DNA of 64,000 bases from CAVTOO01 sp963736355. GTDB lineage: Bacteria; Pseudomonadota; Alphaproteobacteria; Rhizobiales; Xanthobacteraceae. The DNA lies in assembly GCA_963736355.1 (NCBI GenBank), contig CAVTOO010000007.1, forward strand, positions 62,001 to 126,000, written 5' to 3'. Made by a program: the position numbers and the translations under genes. Under the pieces are notes generated by a model that saw only the letters and a program-made list of their open reading frames with translations, ran no database searches and was not told the DNA's origin. Positions 19,061-28,644 of the stretch are shown piece by piece (positions within the stretch are counted from its first letter, which is position 1; every line of letters begins with the position of its first letter).

Positions 19061-19978
19061 ATGGTCTTTCGCCCGACCCTTCGCCAGTTGGAGTATGTGA
19101 TTGCCGTGGCCGAATGCGGCCATTTCGGCAAGGCCGCCCGGCGCTGTCATGTCTCCCAGCCGACGCTTTCGGTGCAAGTGGCCTTGGTCGAGGAAAATCT
19201 CGGAATCCAGCTATTCGAGCGCACGTCCTCGACCGTGATGACGACGCCGCTGGGCGAAAAGTTCGTCCACGGAGCCCGGCTGACCCTCGCCGCGATGAAC
19301 GATCTGATGGACGCGGTCGCGCGCGACACCAGGTCGCTTGGCGGCCTCATCAAGCTGGGAACCTCGCCAAGTTTTGGTCCGTATTTTCTTCCGACGTTTC
19401 TTCCGCCGATTCACCGGAAGTATCCGGATCTGCAAATCTATATCTCGGAAGATCGTCCAGCGGCCATTGAAGCAGCAGTGGCGGAAGGCACACTCGACTG
19501 CGGCCTCGGCCCCGTCTGTGAAGAACCAGAATTGACTTTCACGGCAATTGGAACTGAGCAACTTTATCTGGGAGTACCTTCCGAGCATAAGCTTGCGCGG
19601 CGGCGAAAGGTGAAGTTTGCGGAACTCCGTGGCGAGCGTCTACTTGCGCTCGGCAGCGGCAACCGGCTCCTTGAGAATGTCCAACATCTCGCTCACCTCT
19701 CTGGAGCAATCGTGATCGAAGACTATGAGGGCACGAAGTTCGACGCGATCCGTCAGATGGTCTCAATCGGCATGGGCTGCTCACTTTTTCCGGAGCTCTA
19801 TGCAAAGGCCGAATTTCGCAATGCCGAAGACGTTCGACTGCTTGAAGTCGCCGACTGGACGGAAACCCGTGCAGTCGGCCTCTATTGGCGAGACAGCAGT
19901 GGCCGTAAACGTCATTTCGATGAGCTCGCCCAGGGAGCCCGCCAGGCCGCCAAAGAACTCAAGATCGACAGACGATAA
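19061..19978 (+). CDS. LysR-family regulator of the OxyR type without the redox cysteines
   Basis: 305 residues. The N-terminal helix-turn-helix (RQLEYVIAVAECGHFGKAARRCHVSQPTLS) and the sequence around GGLIKLGTSPSFGPYFLP and MVSIGMGCSLFPELY are like OxyR. E. coli OxyR senses peroxide through Cys199 in EDGHCLRDQ and Cys208; here the matching segment reads LALGSGNRLLENVQHL, without cysteine. The remaining cysteines lie elsewhere and do not match that pair. It is therefore an OxyR relative that must sense something else or act differently. ATG at 19061. The stress genes to the left are candidate targets. Confidence 0.82.
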   Translation: MVFRPTLRQLEYVIAVAECGHFGKAARRCHVSQPTLSVQVALVEENLGIQLFERTSSTVMTTPLGEKFVHGARLTLAAMNDLMDAVARDTRSLGGLIKLGTSPSFGPYFLPTFLPPIHRKYPDLQIYISEDRPAAIEAAVAEGTLDCGLGPVCEEPELTFTAIGTEQLYLGVPSEHKLARRRKVKFAELRGERLLALGSGNRLLENVQHLAHLSGAIVIEDYEGTKFDAIRQMVSIGMGCSLFPELYAKAEFRNAEDVRLLEVADWTETRAVGLYWRDSSGRKRHFDELAQGARQAAKELKIDRR

Positions 19979-19996
19979 CTCCAGAAAGAAAACTCC

Positions 19997-20160
19997 TCAC
20001 TCCCACACCATCATGCCCGGCCGTTTCACCGCGACGTCGTAGACCAAGCGGTTGACACCCCACCCTCGTTGATGAGTTGCGGCGGCCACACGTTCATGTC
20101 GAAGGCGGACTCGGCGGTCGTGCGCCGGTCGATGTGACCGCGCGGAGGCCGGCGGCGCCA
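19997..20160 (-). pseudogene. Relic of a second guaA 3' end
   Basis: Read on the minus strand, this stretch ends GVNRLVYDVAVKRPGMMVWE and stop; the intact guaA at 25546 ends GVNRVVYDVTSKPPGTIEWE. Over the last 50 bases before the shared ACTCCCAC there are 12 mismatches and no gap. Further upstream the relic gives AVTSTG, then TTAESAFDMN and QLINEG, matching AVTSTDGMTADFYHFDMN and RIINEV of guaA, but with frame breaks. Only the last ~50 codons remain; there is no catalytic part. It lies in the same orientation as the real guaA 3' end 5.5 kb away. It may mark the far boundary of an old insertion at guaA. Confidence 0.65.
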
Positions 20161-20271
20161 CTCAGGTGCGGCCGTCGCGCGCTACGCCCGCGGTCTCTCG
20201 GCTGTCGGTTGCACCGCGAACGCCCGCCCAATCATGGTCAAGCGACACAGGCGCGATTTTCCCCGCCGCTC

Positions 20272-20330
20272 TCGACAAGCGGCCGGGTCGTCCCTATAAT
20301 TAACCCATCGGTTAATTAACCAGTCGGTGA
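20272..20330 (+). promoter_or_regulatory. Promoter and double operator of the ArsR-type gene
   Basis: A near-consensus sigma-70 promoter is visible: TCGACA at 20272-20277, a 17-base spacer and TATAAT at 20295-20300. Directly after, two adjacent dyads occur: TTAACC-CATC-GGTTAA (20300-20315) and TTAACC-AGTC-GGTGA (20316-20330). The dyads cover the expected transcription start and lie just before the ATG at 20337, the usual place for an ArsR-family repressor to block its own operon. The promoter is seen in the sequence; the regulator–operator link is inferred. Confidence 0.7.
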
Positions 20331-20336
20331 ATCACC

Positions 20337-20672
20337 ATGCCGGATCACCTCAGTCAAACCTTCTCTGCCCTCGCCGATCCGACCCGGCGCGCGATGCTCG
20401 CGCGCCTGTCGCGAGGGCGAAGCGAACGTCTCGGACCTCGCCGCGCCGTTCCTCAAGGAGATGAGCCTGCCCGCGGTGACCAAGCACCTGAAGGTGCTGG
20501 AGAACGCGGGGCTCGTCCGCAAGGGCCGCAACGCGCAGTGGCGGCCCTGCCGGATCAACGGCGAGCCGCTGCGCGAGGCTGTGGACTGGATGGAGCAATA
20601 CCGCATCGCCTGGGAAGACCAGCTCGACCGCCTCGGCGCCTATCTGAAAGCAAAGAAGCAAGGGAGCCCGTC
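20337..20672 (+). CDS. ArsR-family repressor, frame-disrupted
   Basis: About 110 residues. The opening DHLSQTFSALADPTRRAMLARL and the helix-turn-helix (EMSLPAVTKHLKVLENAGLV) are typical of the ArsR subgroup that controls adjacent SRPBCC (AHSA1) genes. No metal-binding cysteine set of the ELCVC kind is seen, so it is probably not a metal sensor. One frame break near 20412; the second frame gives GEANVSDLAAPFLKEMS. The stop is not resolved because the second frame runs on into the next gene; it must lie near the ATG at 20673. Probably autoregulated through the dyads at 20300-20330. Confidence 0.8.
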
Positions 20673-21619
20673 ATGGCCGTCAGAAGTAAGTCCAATGTCA
20701 TCTCCCTCACGCGCGTCTACGACGCGCCGCTGCAGACGGTGTGGGATGCCTGGACGATCCCGGAGGAAGTCGCGCAGTGGTGGGGGCCGCGTGGCTTCAC
20801 GATCACCACACACAGCCGCGACCTGCGCACCGGCGGCCACTGGCACTACACGATGCACGGCCCCGACGGCACCGACTACGACAACATCACGCAGTACCTC
20901 GAAGTGGTGCCCCTGCAGCGCATGGTCTACGACCATGGCGGCCACCAAGGATCGCCCGCCGCTGTTCCGCGTGACGGCGCTGTTCACCGAGCGCGACGGA
21001 CGCACGCAGCTCGACATGAGCATGACGTTCGCGACTCCCGAGGTCGCCGAGGAAATGCGCGGCTTCATCAAGAAGGCCGGCGGCAACGGCACCTGGGATC
21101 GGCTCGCCGAGTATCTCGGCAAGCGAACCACGGGCAAGGAGCAGTTCTTCATCACGCGCAGCTTCGATGCCGACATCGAGACGGTGTACGAGATGTGGAC
21201 CGATCCCGAACACCTCGCGCAATGGCTGCCGCCGACCGGCGCCACCATGCGCTTCCTGCGCGCGGAGCTGCGCGTCGGCGGCTCGTCGTTCTATGCGATG
21301 ACCTTTCCGGACGGCGCGACCATGCACGGACTGCATCCAGTACCTCGCGTTCGAAAAGCCGCATCGCATCGTCTACACGCAGCAATTCTGCGACGAAAAG
21401 GAACACGTCATCCGGCCGCCCTTCTTCAAGGACTGGCCCGAGACCATGCTCACCACCGTGGAGCTGGCCGCCGAAGGCCCGGATCGCACCCGCGTGACGG
21501 TGCGCTGGGAGCCGCACGACGCCAACGCCGCCGACATTGCCGAGTTCGTCAAACAGCGCGGCAGCATGACCATGGGCTGGACCGGCAGCTTCGACAAACT
21601 CGAAGCCCTGATCGGCTGA
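20673..21619 (+). CDS. Double SRPBCC (AHSA1) domain protein, frame-disrupted
   Basis: About 315 residues after repair. The first START-like domain (residues ~8-150) contains TRVYDAPLQTVWDAWTIPEEVAQWW and a C-terminal helix IKKAGGNGTWDRLAEYL; the second (from ITRSFDADIETVYEMWTDPEHLAQWL) ends with MGWTGSFDKLEALIG. These folds bind hydrophobic ligands; the ligand is unknown. Frame breaks near 20950 and 21345. It directly follows the ArsR-type repressor and is almost certainly in its operon, a very common pairing. ATG at 20673. Confidence 0.78.
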
Positions 21620-21738
21620 GTCGCTGCAGCCGGCGCTCCCGCATGCCGAAGCATGCGGACGCCCCGGCCCGCTGACTTTGCTGGCTGATATGCCGGTACC
21701 ATCATGACGCCGCGAATGCCGGGTGGCGTCGATAAGGA

Positions 21739-23230
21739 TCAATGCGCCAACGCCTTGAGGATCGCGCCTTCCTTGTCATGGACGGCCAGCCGCTCGACCA
21801 TCGTCGCGGTCGCCTCATTCATGCCGATGATTTCAACCGGAATGTTGTGGTGCCGGAACTTCAGCACGACGCGATCCAGCGCATTGATCGAGGTGATGTC
21901 CCAGAAATGGGCGACATGAAGATCGATGACGATGCCCTTAGATCTTCTTCGCGAAAATCAAATGCGGCATGAAACGCTTCCGCCGTCGCAAAGAAAATCT
22001 GTCCGGTGACATGATAGGTACGGATCGCGCTCGCATCGTCGCGCGTCGATGTGACGCTGAAGTAGCGCGTGACCTTGTGGGCGAAAAACAGACCGCTGAG
22101 AATGACGCCGAACAACACGCCCTTTGCGAGGTCATGAGTCAGGACCACGATGGCCACGGTACCGAGCATCACGAAGCTCGATTGCTTGGGATGCGTCAGC
22201 AGATCCTTCATCGAGCGCCACTGGAAGGTGTTGATCGACACCATGATCATCACCGCCACCAGTGCCGCCATCGGAATGTTGCGCCACATAGGGACCAAGC
22301 ACGAAAATAAGGAACAGGAGGAAGACGCCCGCCCAAAGCGTGGAGAGTCGTCCGCGCCCGCCGGACGAGACGTTGATGACCGACTGGCCGATCATGGCGC
22401 AGCCGGCCATGCCGCCGAAAAAGCCGGTGACCGATGTTGGCGATGCCCTGCCCCGCGCACTCGCGGTTCTTGTCGGACTGCGGTGTCGGTCATGTCGTCG
22501 AGGATTGCCGCCGTCATCAGCGCTTTCGAGCAGGCCCACCATCGCCAGTGTCAGCGAATACGGCAGGATGATCTGCAGCGTTTCCAGCGTCAGCGGAACC
22601 TGCGGCAAGGCAAAGAACGGCAAGTCGGTCGGCAGCTTGCCCCATGTCGCCGACGCGGCGCATGTCGAGCCCGAAATACATGGCAAGGCCGGTCATCACG
22701 ACGATGGTGATCAGCGGCGACGGAACGGCTTTGGTCAGGCAGGGCAAGCAGGTAGATGATCGCGAGCCCCGCCGCGATCATCAGGTAGACGTTCATGGCC
22801 CTTGCCGAGCAGTTCCGGCATCTGGGCCATGAAGATCAGGATCGCCAGCGCATTCACGAAACCGGTGACGACGGAGCGCGAGACGAACCGCATCAGGCGA
22901 GCCGAGCTGCAGCACGCCGGCGACGATCTGGATCAGGCCGGTGAGGATCGTCGCGGCAAACAGGTACTGAACCCCGTGCTCCTTGACGAGCGTGACCATG
23001 ACGAGCGCCATGGCGCCGGTCGCCGCGGAAATCATCGCCGGGCGACCACCGGCGAAGGCGGAGATCACCGCAATGAAGAACGAGGCATAGAGCCCGATCT
23101 TGGGATCGACCCCGGCGATGATCGAGAACGCGATGGCTTCCGGGATCAGCGCCAGAGCGACCACGGTGCCGGCAAGAATTTCACGCGTAACATTTGGAGC
23201 CCATTCGCTCCGCAAGTGAGCAAAGTTCAT
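21739..23230 (-). CDS. SulP family anion transporter, heavily frame-disrupted
   Basis: About 495 residues after repair. Membrane motifs of SulP/SLC26: GTVVALALIPEAIAFSIIAGVDPKIGLYASF (helices 1-2), MISAATGAMALVM, TGFFGGMAGCAMIGQSVINV and a C-terminal STAS domain ending WDITSINALDRV…HDKEGAILKALAH. SulP proteins move sulfate, bicarbonate or other anions across the inner membrane; the substrate here is unknown. At least six frame breaks between 21940 and 22920. ATG at 23230; stop at 21739. Divergent from the threonine ammonia-lyase gene. Confidence 0.8.
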
Positions 23231-23601
23231 CGGACAAAACTTCCATCGGGGATTTAGTCAGAGCGGGCCGGAGAATGCCATGCAGCGAAGCTGCGCTTCT
23301 GTCGCTTCTGACCAATTTGTCCGGCGGATCAGCGGCCGGAAAAGCCACCCGGAGTTCCACCGGGTCCTAGTCGATGGTTTTGACTAGCGGATCGGATACG
23401 TGGTTGCAACTCCACAAGACCGAGGCTCAAAATGCATTGGTTCGCCGGGCTTGCCGCATTCTTTCCCGGCTGATATCCCTGAAACATCATGATGCAACGG
23501 ATGATGAGCGGCCGAATTACGATCCCGGTTCTTTAAAAGAATCGGGTTGTTCGCGTTCGCCTGTTTGTTTCCGCTATATTTGGTCCGAAAGGTCCGTTGC
23601 C
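23231..23601. promoter_or_regulatory. Divergent spacer between SulP and ilvA with a strong hairpin
   Basis: About 370 bases with no convincing gene. At 23524-23546 there is a 10-bp hairpin (CCCGGTTCTT / AAGAATCGGG, one G·T pair, loop TAA) 56 bases before the ilvA ATG. It is not followed by a T run on the plus strand, so it is more likely a regulatory structure in the ilvA leader than a terminator. Nothing else recognisable. Confidence 0.35.
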
Positions 23602-24855
23602 ATGACGAATTCTCCCACTCAAGCCGCTCACCGCCGATGCCGTGCGTGCCGCCGCTGCGCGCATCAAGGGCCGCATCGTGCACACGCCGACGCTGCCGTC
23701 CGACGCCCTCTCGCGGGCGACAGGTGCGCAGGTGGTTGTGAAATACGAGAACATGCAGCACACCGGCGCTTTCAAGGCGCGCGGCGCCATCGCCAGGCTC
23801 ACGACCCTGAGTGCCGCGCAGGCAGCGGCGGGCGTCATCGCCATGTCGGCGGGTAACCATGCGCAGGGCGTGGCCTATCACGCCGCCAAGCTTGGTATCG
23901 CGGCGACCATCGTGATGCCCAAGGGCACGCCTTTCGTGAAGATCCGCAAGACGCGCGACTATGGCGCGACGGTGGTGATCGAAGGCGACGACTTCACGGG
24001 TGCGTCGCAGGCGGCCCAGCGGATCGCCAGCGACAAGGGCCTGACGCTGATCCATCCCTATAACGACGAAGAGATCATCGCCGGACAAGGCACCATCGGC
24101 CTTGAGTTCATGGACGACGCACCGGGGCTCGACATGCTGGTGATCCCCATCGGCGGCGGCGGGCTCATCGCCGGCGTGGCGCTGGCGGCAAAGAGCATCA
24201 ACCCCAGGGTCGAGATCATCGGCGTGGAGGCGGCGCTCTACCCCGCCATGCTCAACGCGCTCAACGGCAGCCACCTTCCGTGTGGCGGCACGACACTCGC
24301 GGAAGGCATCGCCGTGCAAAGCGTCGGCGACAAGACCGTCGCCATCGTGCGCGAGCTGGTGCGCGAGATCGTCACGGTCAGCGAAACCAATATCGAACGC
24401 GGCATCGGCATGTTCGCCAACCTCGACAAGACGATTGCCGAAGGCGCCGGCGCCGCACCGCTCGCCGCGCTGCTTCAGTATCCGGACAAGTTCAAAGGCA
24501 AAAAGGTCGGCCTGCTGCTGTCCGGCGCCAACATCGATTCACGCCTGCTGTCGTCGGTGCTGATGCGCGATCTGGTGCGCTCCGGTCAGGTGCTCACGCT
24601 CAACATCGAAATGCCCGACAAGCCCGGCCAGTTGCACGCGGTGTCGGGCATCTGCGCGGCGGAAGGCGCCAATGTGCTGGAAGTCTCGCACAGCCGCTTC
24701 GCCATGGATCTCACGGCCAGCGCCGCGCGCCTCGGCATCACGATCGAGACCCGCGACGAGGAACATGCGCAGAAGGTGATGAACAGCATTCGCGAAGCGG
24801 GGTTCAAGCTGACGGTGCGCGATCCGAACGCAGTCGTAGACACGCGAGCCGCTGA
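23602..24855 (+). CDS. ilvA: Threonine ammonia-lyase, frame-disrupted at both ends
   Basis: PLP enzyme converting threonine to 2-oxobutyrate for isoleucine synthesis. HTGAFKARGA holds the PLP-binding lysine; SAGNHAQGVA and the phosphate-cradle IPIGGGGLIAG follow. A single ACT domain at the C terminus (VLTLNIEMPDKPGQLHAVSG, residues ~330-410) suggests allosteric control; the short single-ACT form is typical of alphaproteobacteria (sometimes called tdcB-like). A frame break near 23620 shifts the first few codons (then LTADAVRAAAARIKG). No stop occurs in the main frame at the expected end; the first stop in the next frame is at 24853-24855, so the 3' end is approximate. Confidence 0.87.
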
Positions 24856-24868
24856 TCCAATCGAAAGA

Positions 24869-25507
24869 TCAACGCTTGAACTGGAAATCCCACTCCTGAT
24901 CGAGGGAGATCGTTTCACCGCCGCCGCCCTTGATCGTGAGCTTGTGCTTGGCGGCGAGTTTCGCCGGATCGGTATAGGGCAGACCCTTCGGCAGCGCGCT
25001 GGGGTCGTGGGTGGCGATCGCGACCGACACGCCTTCCTGCCGCTTGTGCGCGCCGGACTGGGAGTGCACGCAGTCGAGAGGCACCTGCTTCAGGCCCACC
25101 ATGGCGATAGTGACCGTGTAGTCCTTGGCGCGGCTATCCACCGTGATGGCGCCCTGCGCGTTGAGCGGCATCTCCACGGGTCTGGAGAGCTTGCAGTTGA
25201 GCGTCGCGAACTTGCCGTCGGTGCCGCGCGAGGATTCTTCCCTGGCGATGGTCAGCTCGGTGATCGTCGCCGTGGCGCTGGGTTTGTCGATGTCGTCCAC
25301 CTCGGCCATGGTGCTGCCGCCGGTGCTGGTGACAGGAAGCGCGACCTTCACAATGGCGCGCAGCACACGGCTGTTCTTGCCGCTCACTTCGGTGGACTGG
25401 ATCGTGGCCGTGCCGGCGTAGGATCCCTTGCCGGCTTGGGCCGATGCGGCCGCAGGAAAGAGCGCAAGCGCAGCGAGGCAGACAAGTGGCAGTCGGGTGG
25501 CATTCAT
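24869..25507 (-). CDS. Secreted protein of unknown function
   Basis: 212 residues. Signal peptide MNATRLPLVCLAALALFPAAASAQA with a clear ASAQA cleavage site. The mature part is rich in Thr, Ser and Val (ATIQSTEVSGKNSRVL, ATATITELTIAREE) suggesting a beta-rich fold; two cysteines (TLNCKLS, PLDCVHSQ) may form a disulfide. No family recognised. ATG at 25507. It sits between the 3' ends of ilvA and guaA, reading in the same direction as guaA and starting 39 bases past its stop. Confidence 0.65.
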   Translation of the reverse strand: MNATRLPLVCLAALALFPAAASAQAGKGSYAGTATIQSTEVSGKNSRVLRAIVKVALPVTSTGGSTMAEVDDIDKPSATATITELTIAREESSRGTDGKFATLNCKLSRPVEMPLNAQGAITVDSRAKDYTVTIAMVGLKQVPLDCVHSQSGAHKRQEGVSVAIATHDPSALPKGLPYTDPAKLAAKHKLTIKGGGGETISLDQEWDFQFKR

Positions 25508-25545
25508 GACCCGATGGTTGCCCCGATCACAGCGCCGGTCAACCG

Positions 25546-27149
25546 CTACTCCCACTCAATCGTGCCGGGCGGCTTCGACGTCACATCGTAGACCACGCGG
25601 TTGACGCCCTTGACCTCGTTGATGATGCGGGTCGCGGCGGCGCCTAGGAAATTCATGTCGAAATGATAGAAGTCCGCCGTCATGCCGTCGGTGGACGTCA
25701 CCGCGCGCAACGCCACGACGTGAATCGTAAGTGCGGCCGTCGCCCATCACGCCGACGGTCTTGACCGGCAGCAGCACGGCAAACGCCTGCCAGATCGTGT
25801 CGTAGAGACCGGCGCGGCGGATTTCCTCGATATAGATCGCATCCGCCTTGCGCAGGATGTCGAGCTTCTCCGGCGTGATGTCGCCGGGAATGCGGATGGC
25901 GAGACCGGGACCGGGAAACGGATGACGGCCGACGAACACGTCGGGCAATCCAAGCTCGCGCCCGAGCGCCCTCACCTCGTCCTTGAACAATTCGCGCAAC
26001 GGCTCGACGAGCTTCATGTTCATGCGCGCCGGCAAGCCCGCCGACATTGTGATGCGACTTGATGGTCACCGACGGCCCGCCGGTGAACGACACGCTTTCG
26101 ATCACGTCGGGATAGAGCGTGCCTTGCGCGAGGAAATCCGCGCCGCCGATCTTCTTGGCCTCCGCATCGAACACGTCGATGAACAGACGCCCGATGGTCT
26201 TTCGTTTTTGTTCGGGATCGGTGACACCGGCGAGTTCGCCGAGGAACATCTTCGACGCATCCACATGCACCAGCGGGATGTTGTAGTGGTTGCGGAACAT
26301 GTCGACGACGGTTTCGGCTTCCGCCAGACGCAGCAGCCCGTGATCGACGAACACGCAAGTCAGCTGCTCGCCGATCGCTTCATGGATCAGCACAGCGGCC
26401 ACCGCTGAATCGACGCCGCCCGACAGGCCGCAGATCACGCGGCCTTTGCCCACCTGCGCACGGATTTTTTCAATCGCCTCCTCGCGGAAGGCGCGCATCG
26501 TCCAGTCGCCCTTGCAGCCGGCGATATTGCGCACGAAGTTGCGAATGAGTTTCGCGCCGTCCGGCGTATGCGCCACTTCGGGGTGGAACTGCATCGCGTA
26601 GAATTTGCGCTCGTCGTCGGCGATCACCGAGATCGGCGAGCCCGGCGCCTTGGCCACGGCGCGAAAGCCCTTCGGCATTTCGGTGACGCGGTCGCCATGG
26701 CTCATCCACACCGGATATTTGCCGCCGACTTCCCACACGCCTTCGAACAGCGCGCACGGCGCGGTCACTTCGATATTGGCGCGGCCGAATTCGCGATGAT
26801 GACCGGCCTCGACCTTGCCGCCGAGCAAATGCGCCATCACCTGCTCGCCGTAGCAGATGCCGAGCACGGGTTGACCCGCGGTGAGCATCGACAGCGGCGC
26901 GGTCGGCGCGTTGTCTTCGAGCACCGACGCAGGGCTGCCGGAGAGGATGACGCCCTTGGGCTTCATCGCCAGGAACGCCTTCTCGGCGTTCTGGAACGGC
27001 ACGATTTCGGAATAGACGCCCATCTCGCGCACGCGACGCGCGATCAGCTGCGTCACCTGCGAGCCGAAATCGACGATCAGGATTTTGTCATGGACGGACG
27101 GCGAAGCCGCGGCCGGCGAAGTTGTCGAGGCGGTGCTGGGGGCTGTCAT
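25546..27149 (-). CDS. guaA: GMP synthase (glutamine-hydrolysing), frame-disrupted
   Basis: Converts XMP to GMP using ATP and glutamine. N-terminal amidotransferase (residues ~20-210): nucleophile Cys in LGICYGEQ, His/Glu in FHPEVAHT. ATP-pyrophosphatase P-loop GLSGGVDSAVAAVL; dimerisation domain to the C terminus ending GVNRVVYDVTSKPPGTIEWE. Frame breaks near 26045 and 25725; repaired length (~530 residues) is normal. ATG at 27149 (MTAPSTAS) is preferred over the GTG two codons earlier. RsmB is upstream on the same strand and guaB lies further upstream, a common arrangement in this order. Confidence 0.93.
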
Positions 27150-27230
27150 GGCCACGAATTAAGCGAAGCCACCCGCCCCCGCAACCGCCTTGGCGTCCTA
27201 TCCGCTGCTTTTCAGCGCTTCAGGGCCGGA

Positions 27231-28541
27231 TCACGCCCGCCGGAGCAGGCTGACATAGAACCCGTCCGTGCCCGTCCGGTGCGGGGTCATCTGGATGCCT
27301 TCGGCCGAGAGGCGCGCGGCAGCGGTGAATTCGGCGCTTTTCGGGCCCAGAGCGGCGGCGATTTCGGTCGGCGGCACCAGTTTGAAGCCCTCGTGGCGGC
27401 CCAGGAAGGCCCGCACCTGCGCGCCGTTCTCCTGCGGCAGAACCGAGCACGTGACGTAGGCAATGCGGCCACCGGGGGCCACCAGCGCGGCGGCGCGGTC
27501 CAGCACTTCGGCCTGATCCTTGATTCGCTGTTCCAGCGCGCCCGGGCGCATGCGCCACTTGGCGTCCGGGTTGCGGCGCCATGTGCCCGTTCCCGTGCAG
27601 GGCGCGTCGATCAGCACCAGATTGGCCTCGCCCTGCAGATCGGCGAGCGGATCCTTGCCGCCGGACGGGCCGTATTTGGGAGTGCGCACATCGGCGTTGT
27701 GTACGCCCGCGCGCGACAGCCGCTCATGGATCGGCGCCAGACGGCGCTTGTCGTCGTCGGTGGCAACGAGGCGTCCCTTGCCGCTCATCAGAGCCGCGAG
27801 CGCCAATGTCTTGCCGCCCGCGCCTGCGCACAGATCGATCACCATCTCGCCCGGCTTTGCGCCGGCGAGCTGCGCGGCGAGTTGCGAGCCTTCGTCCTGC
27901 ACTTCGAGACGGCCCTTGATGAAATCGGGTTCGGCCTGAATGCCGGGGCTGCGCGCATCGGGCCCAAGTTCGATGCGCAGACCGAACGACGACCACGGCG
28001 TTGCCACCGCACCGAGATGGCTCAGCGACTTCAGGACTTCATTGCGCTGGCCCTTGAGGATGTTGACGCGCAGATCGAGCGGCGCACGGCGCGAAAGCGC
28101 GGCGCATTCCACGACGCGGTCGTCGCCGAAAGCCGCCTGCAATTCGGCGTCGAGCCATTCGGGATAATCGCCTGCGACATGCGCAGGCGCGTCGTCGAGC
28201 GAACCCGAGACAAGCGCGTTGCGCTCGTTGTCGTCGAGCGCTTCCGGCGCGAAACGCGATCCATCGCAAAGCTTGGAAATATCGTCGGCGCTCATGCCGC
28301 GCTCGAGCTTGAGCATGCCGAGCAGGCGTGCGCGCGGCGTGTCGGCGCCCATGATGTAACCGGCGGACGCGCGACGGCGCAGCACGTCGTAAACAAGACC
28401 GGCAATTCCGGCGCGGTCTCCGGATCCTGCAAAGCGGTGAGCGGTGCCCCAGTCCTTCAGCGCGTTCGGCGCCGGCACGCGTTGCGTGTCGATGGCGGTA
28501 AGGACTTCAATGGCGGCAGACAGACGGGCTGCGGGTGTCAT
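27231..28541 (-). CDS. rsmB: 16S rRNA m5C967 methyltransferase-type RsmB/NOP protein
   Basis: 436 residues and intact. Class I SAM-dependent RNA cytosine-5 methyltransferase. Residues 1-150 are the NusB-like N-terminal region; the catalytic domain has motif I DLCAGAGGKTLALA, the PC motif IDAPCTGTGTWRRNPDAKW and the TC motif YVTCSVLPQENG, giving the two cysteines needed for catalysis and release. The exact rRNA target is inferred from the family. ATG at 28541. It precedes guaA by about 80 bases and is probably co-transcribed. Confidence 0.88.
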   Translation of the reverse strand: MTPAARLSAAIEVLTAIDTQRVPAPNALKDWGTAHRFAGSGDRAGIAGLVYDVLRRRASAGYIMGADTPRARLLGMLKLERGMSADDISKLCDGSRFAPEALDDNERNALVSGSLDDAPAHVAGDYPEWLDAELQAAFGDDRVVECAALSRRAPLDLRVNILKGQRNEVLKSLSHLGAVATPWSSFGLRIELGPDARSPGIQAEPDFIKGRLEVQDEGSQLAAQLAGAKPGEMVIDLCAGAGGKTLALAALMSGKGRLVATDDDKRRLAPIHERLSRAGVHNADVRTPKYGPSGGKDPLADLQGEANLVLIDAPCTGTGTWRRNPDAKWRMRPGALEQRIKDQAEVLDRAAALVAPGGRIAYVTCSVLPQENGAQVRAFLGRHEGFKLVPPTEIAAALGPKSAEFTAAARLSAEGIQMTPHRTGTDGFYVSLLRRA

Positions 28542-28644
28542 GTTTGTATTCCTGGCAACCCAAGTTGGAGAACCCAACAATGAATAGGATGCGGCGCCAC
28601 CAATCACGCCAGTGGCGTGGCCGCAAGGATTTTCCGCCGCATGA

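Noticed and set aside
20011..20040. The CATGCCCGGCC text near 20015 as another interspersed repeat
   Set aside because: It aligns position by position with the guaA 3' end and encodes the relic C terminus instead.
23642..25591. A 649-residue threonine ammonia-lyase fusion protein
   Set aside because: The last ~240 residues are the antisense of a secreted-protein gene and the guaA end; the natural stop was lost by a frame break near 24850.
26568..28583. 671-residue plus-strand open frame opposite guaA and rsmB
   Set aside because: Antisense shadow of two well-recognised genes with codon bias mirrored.
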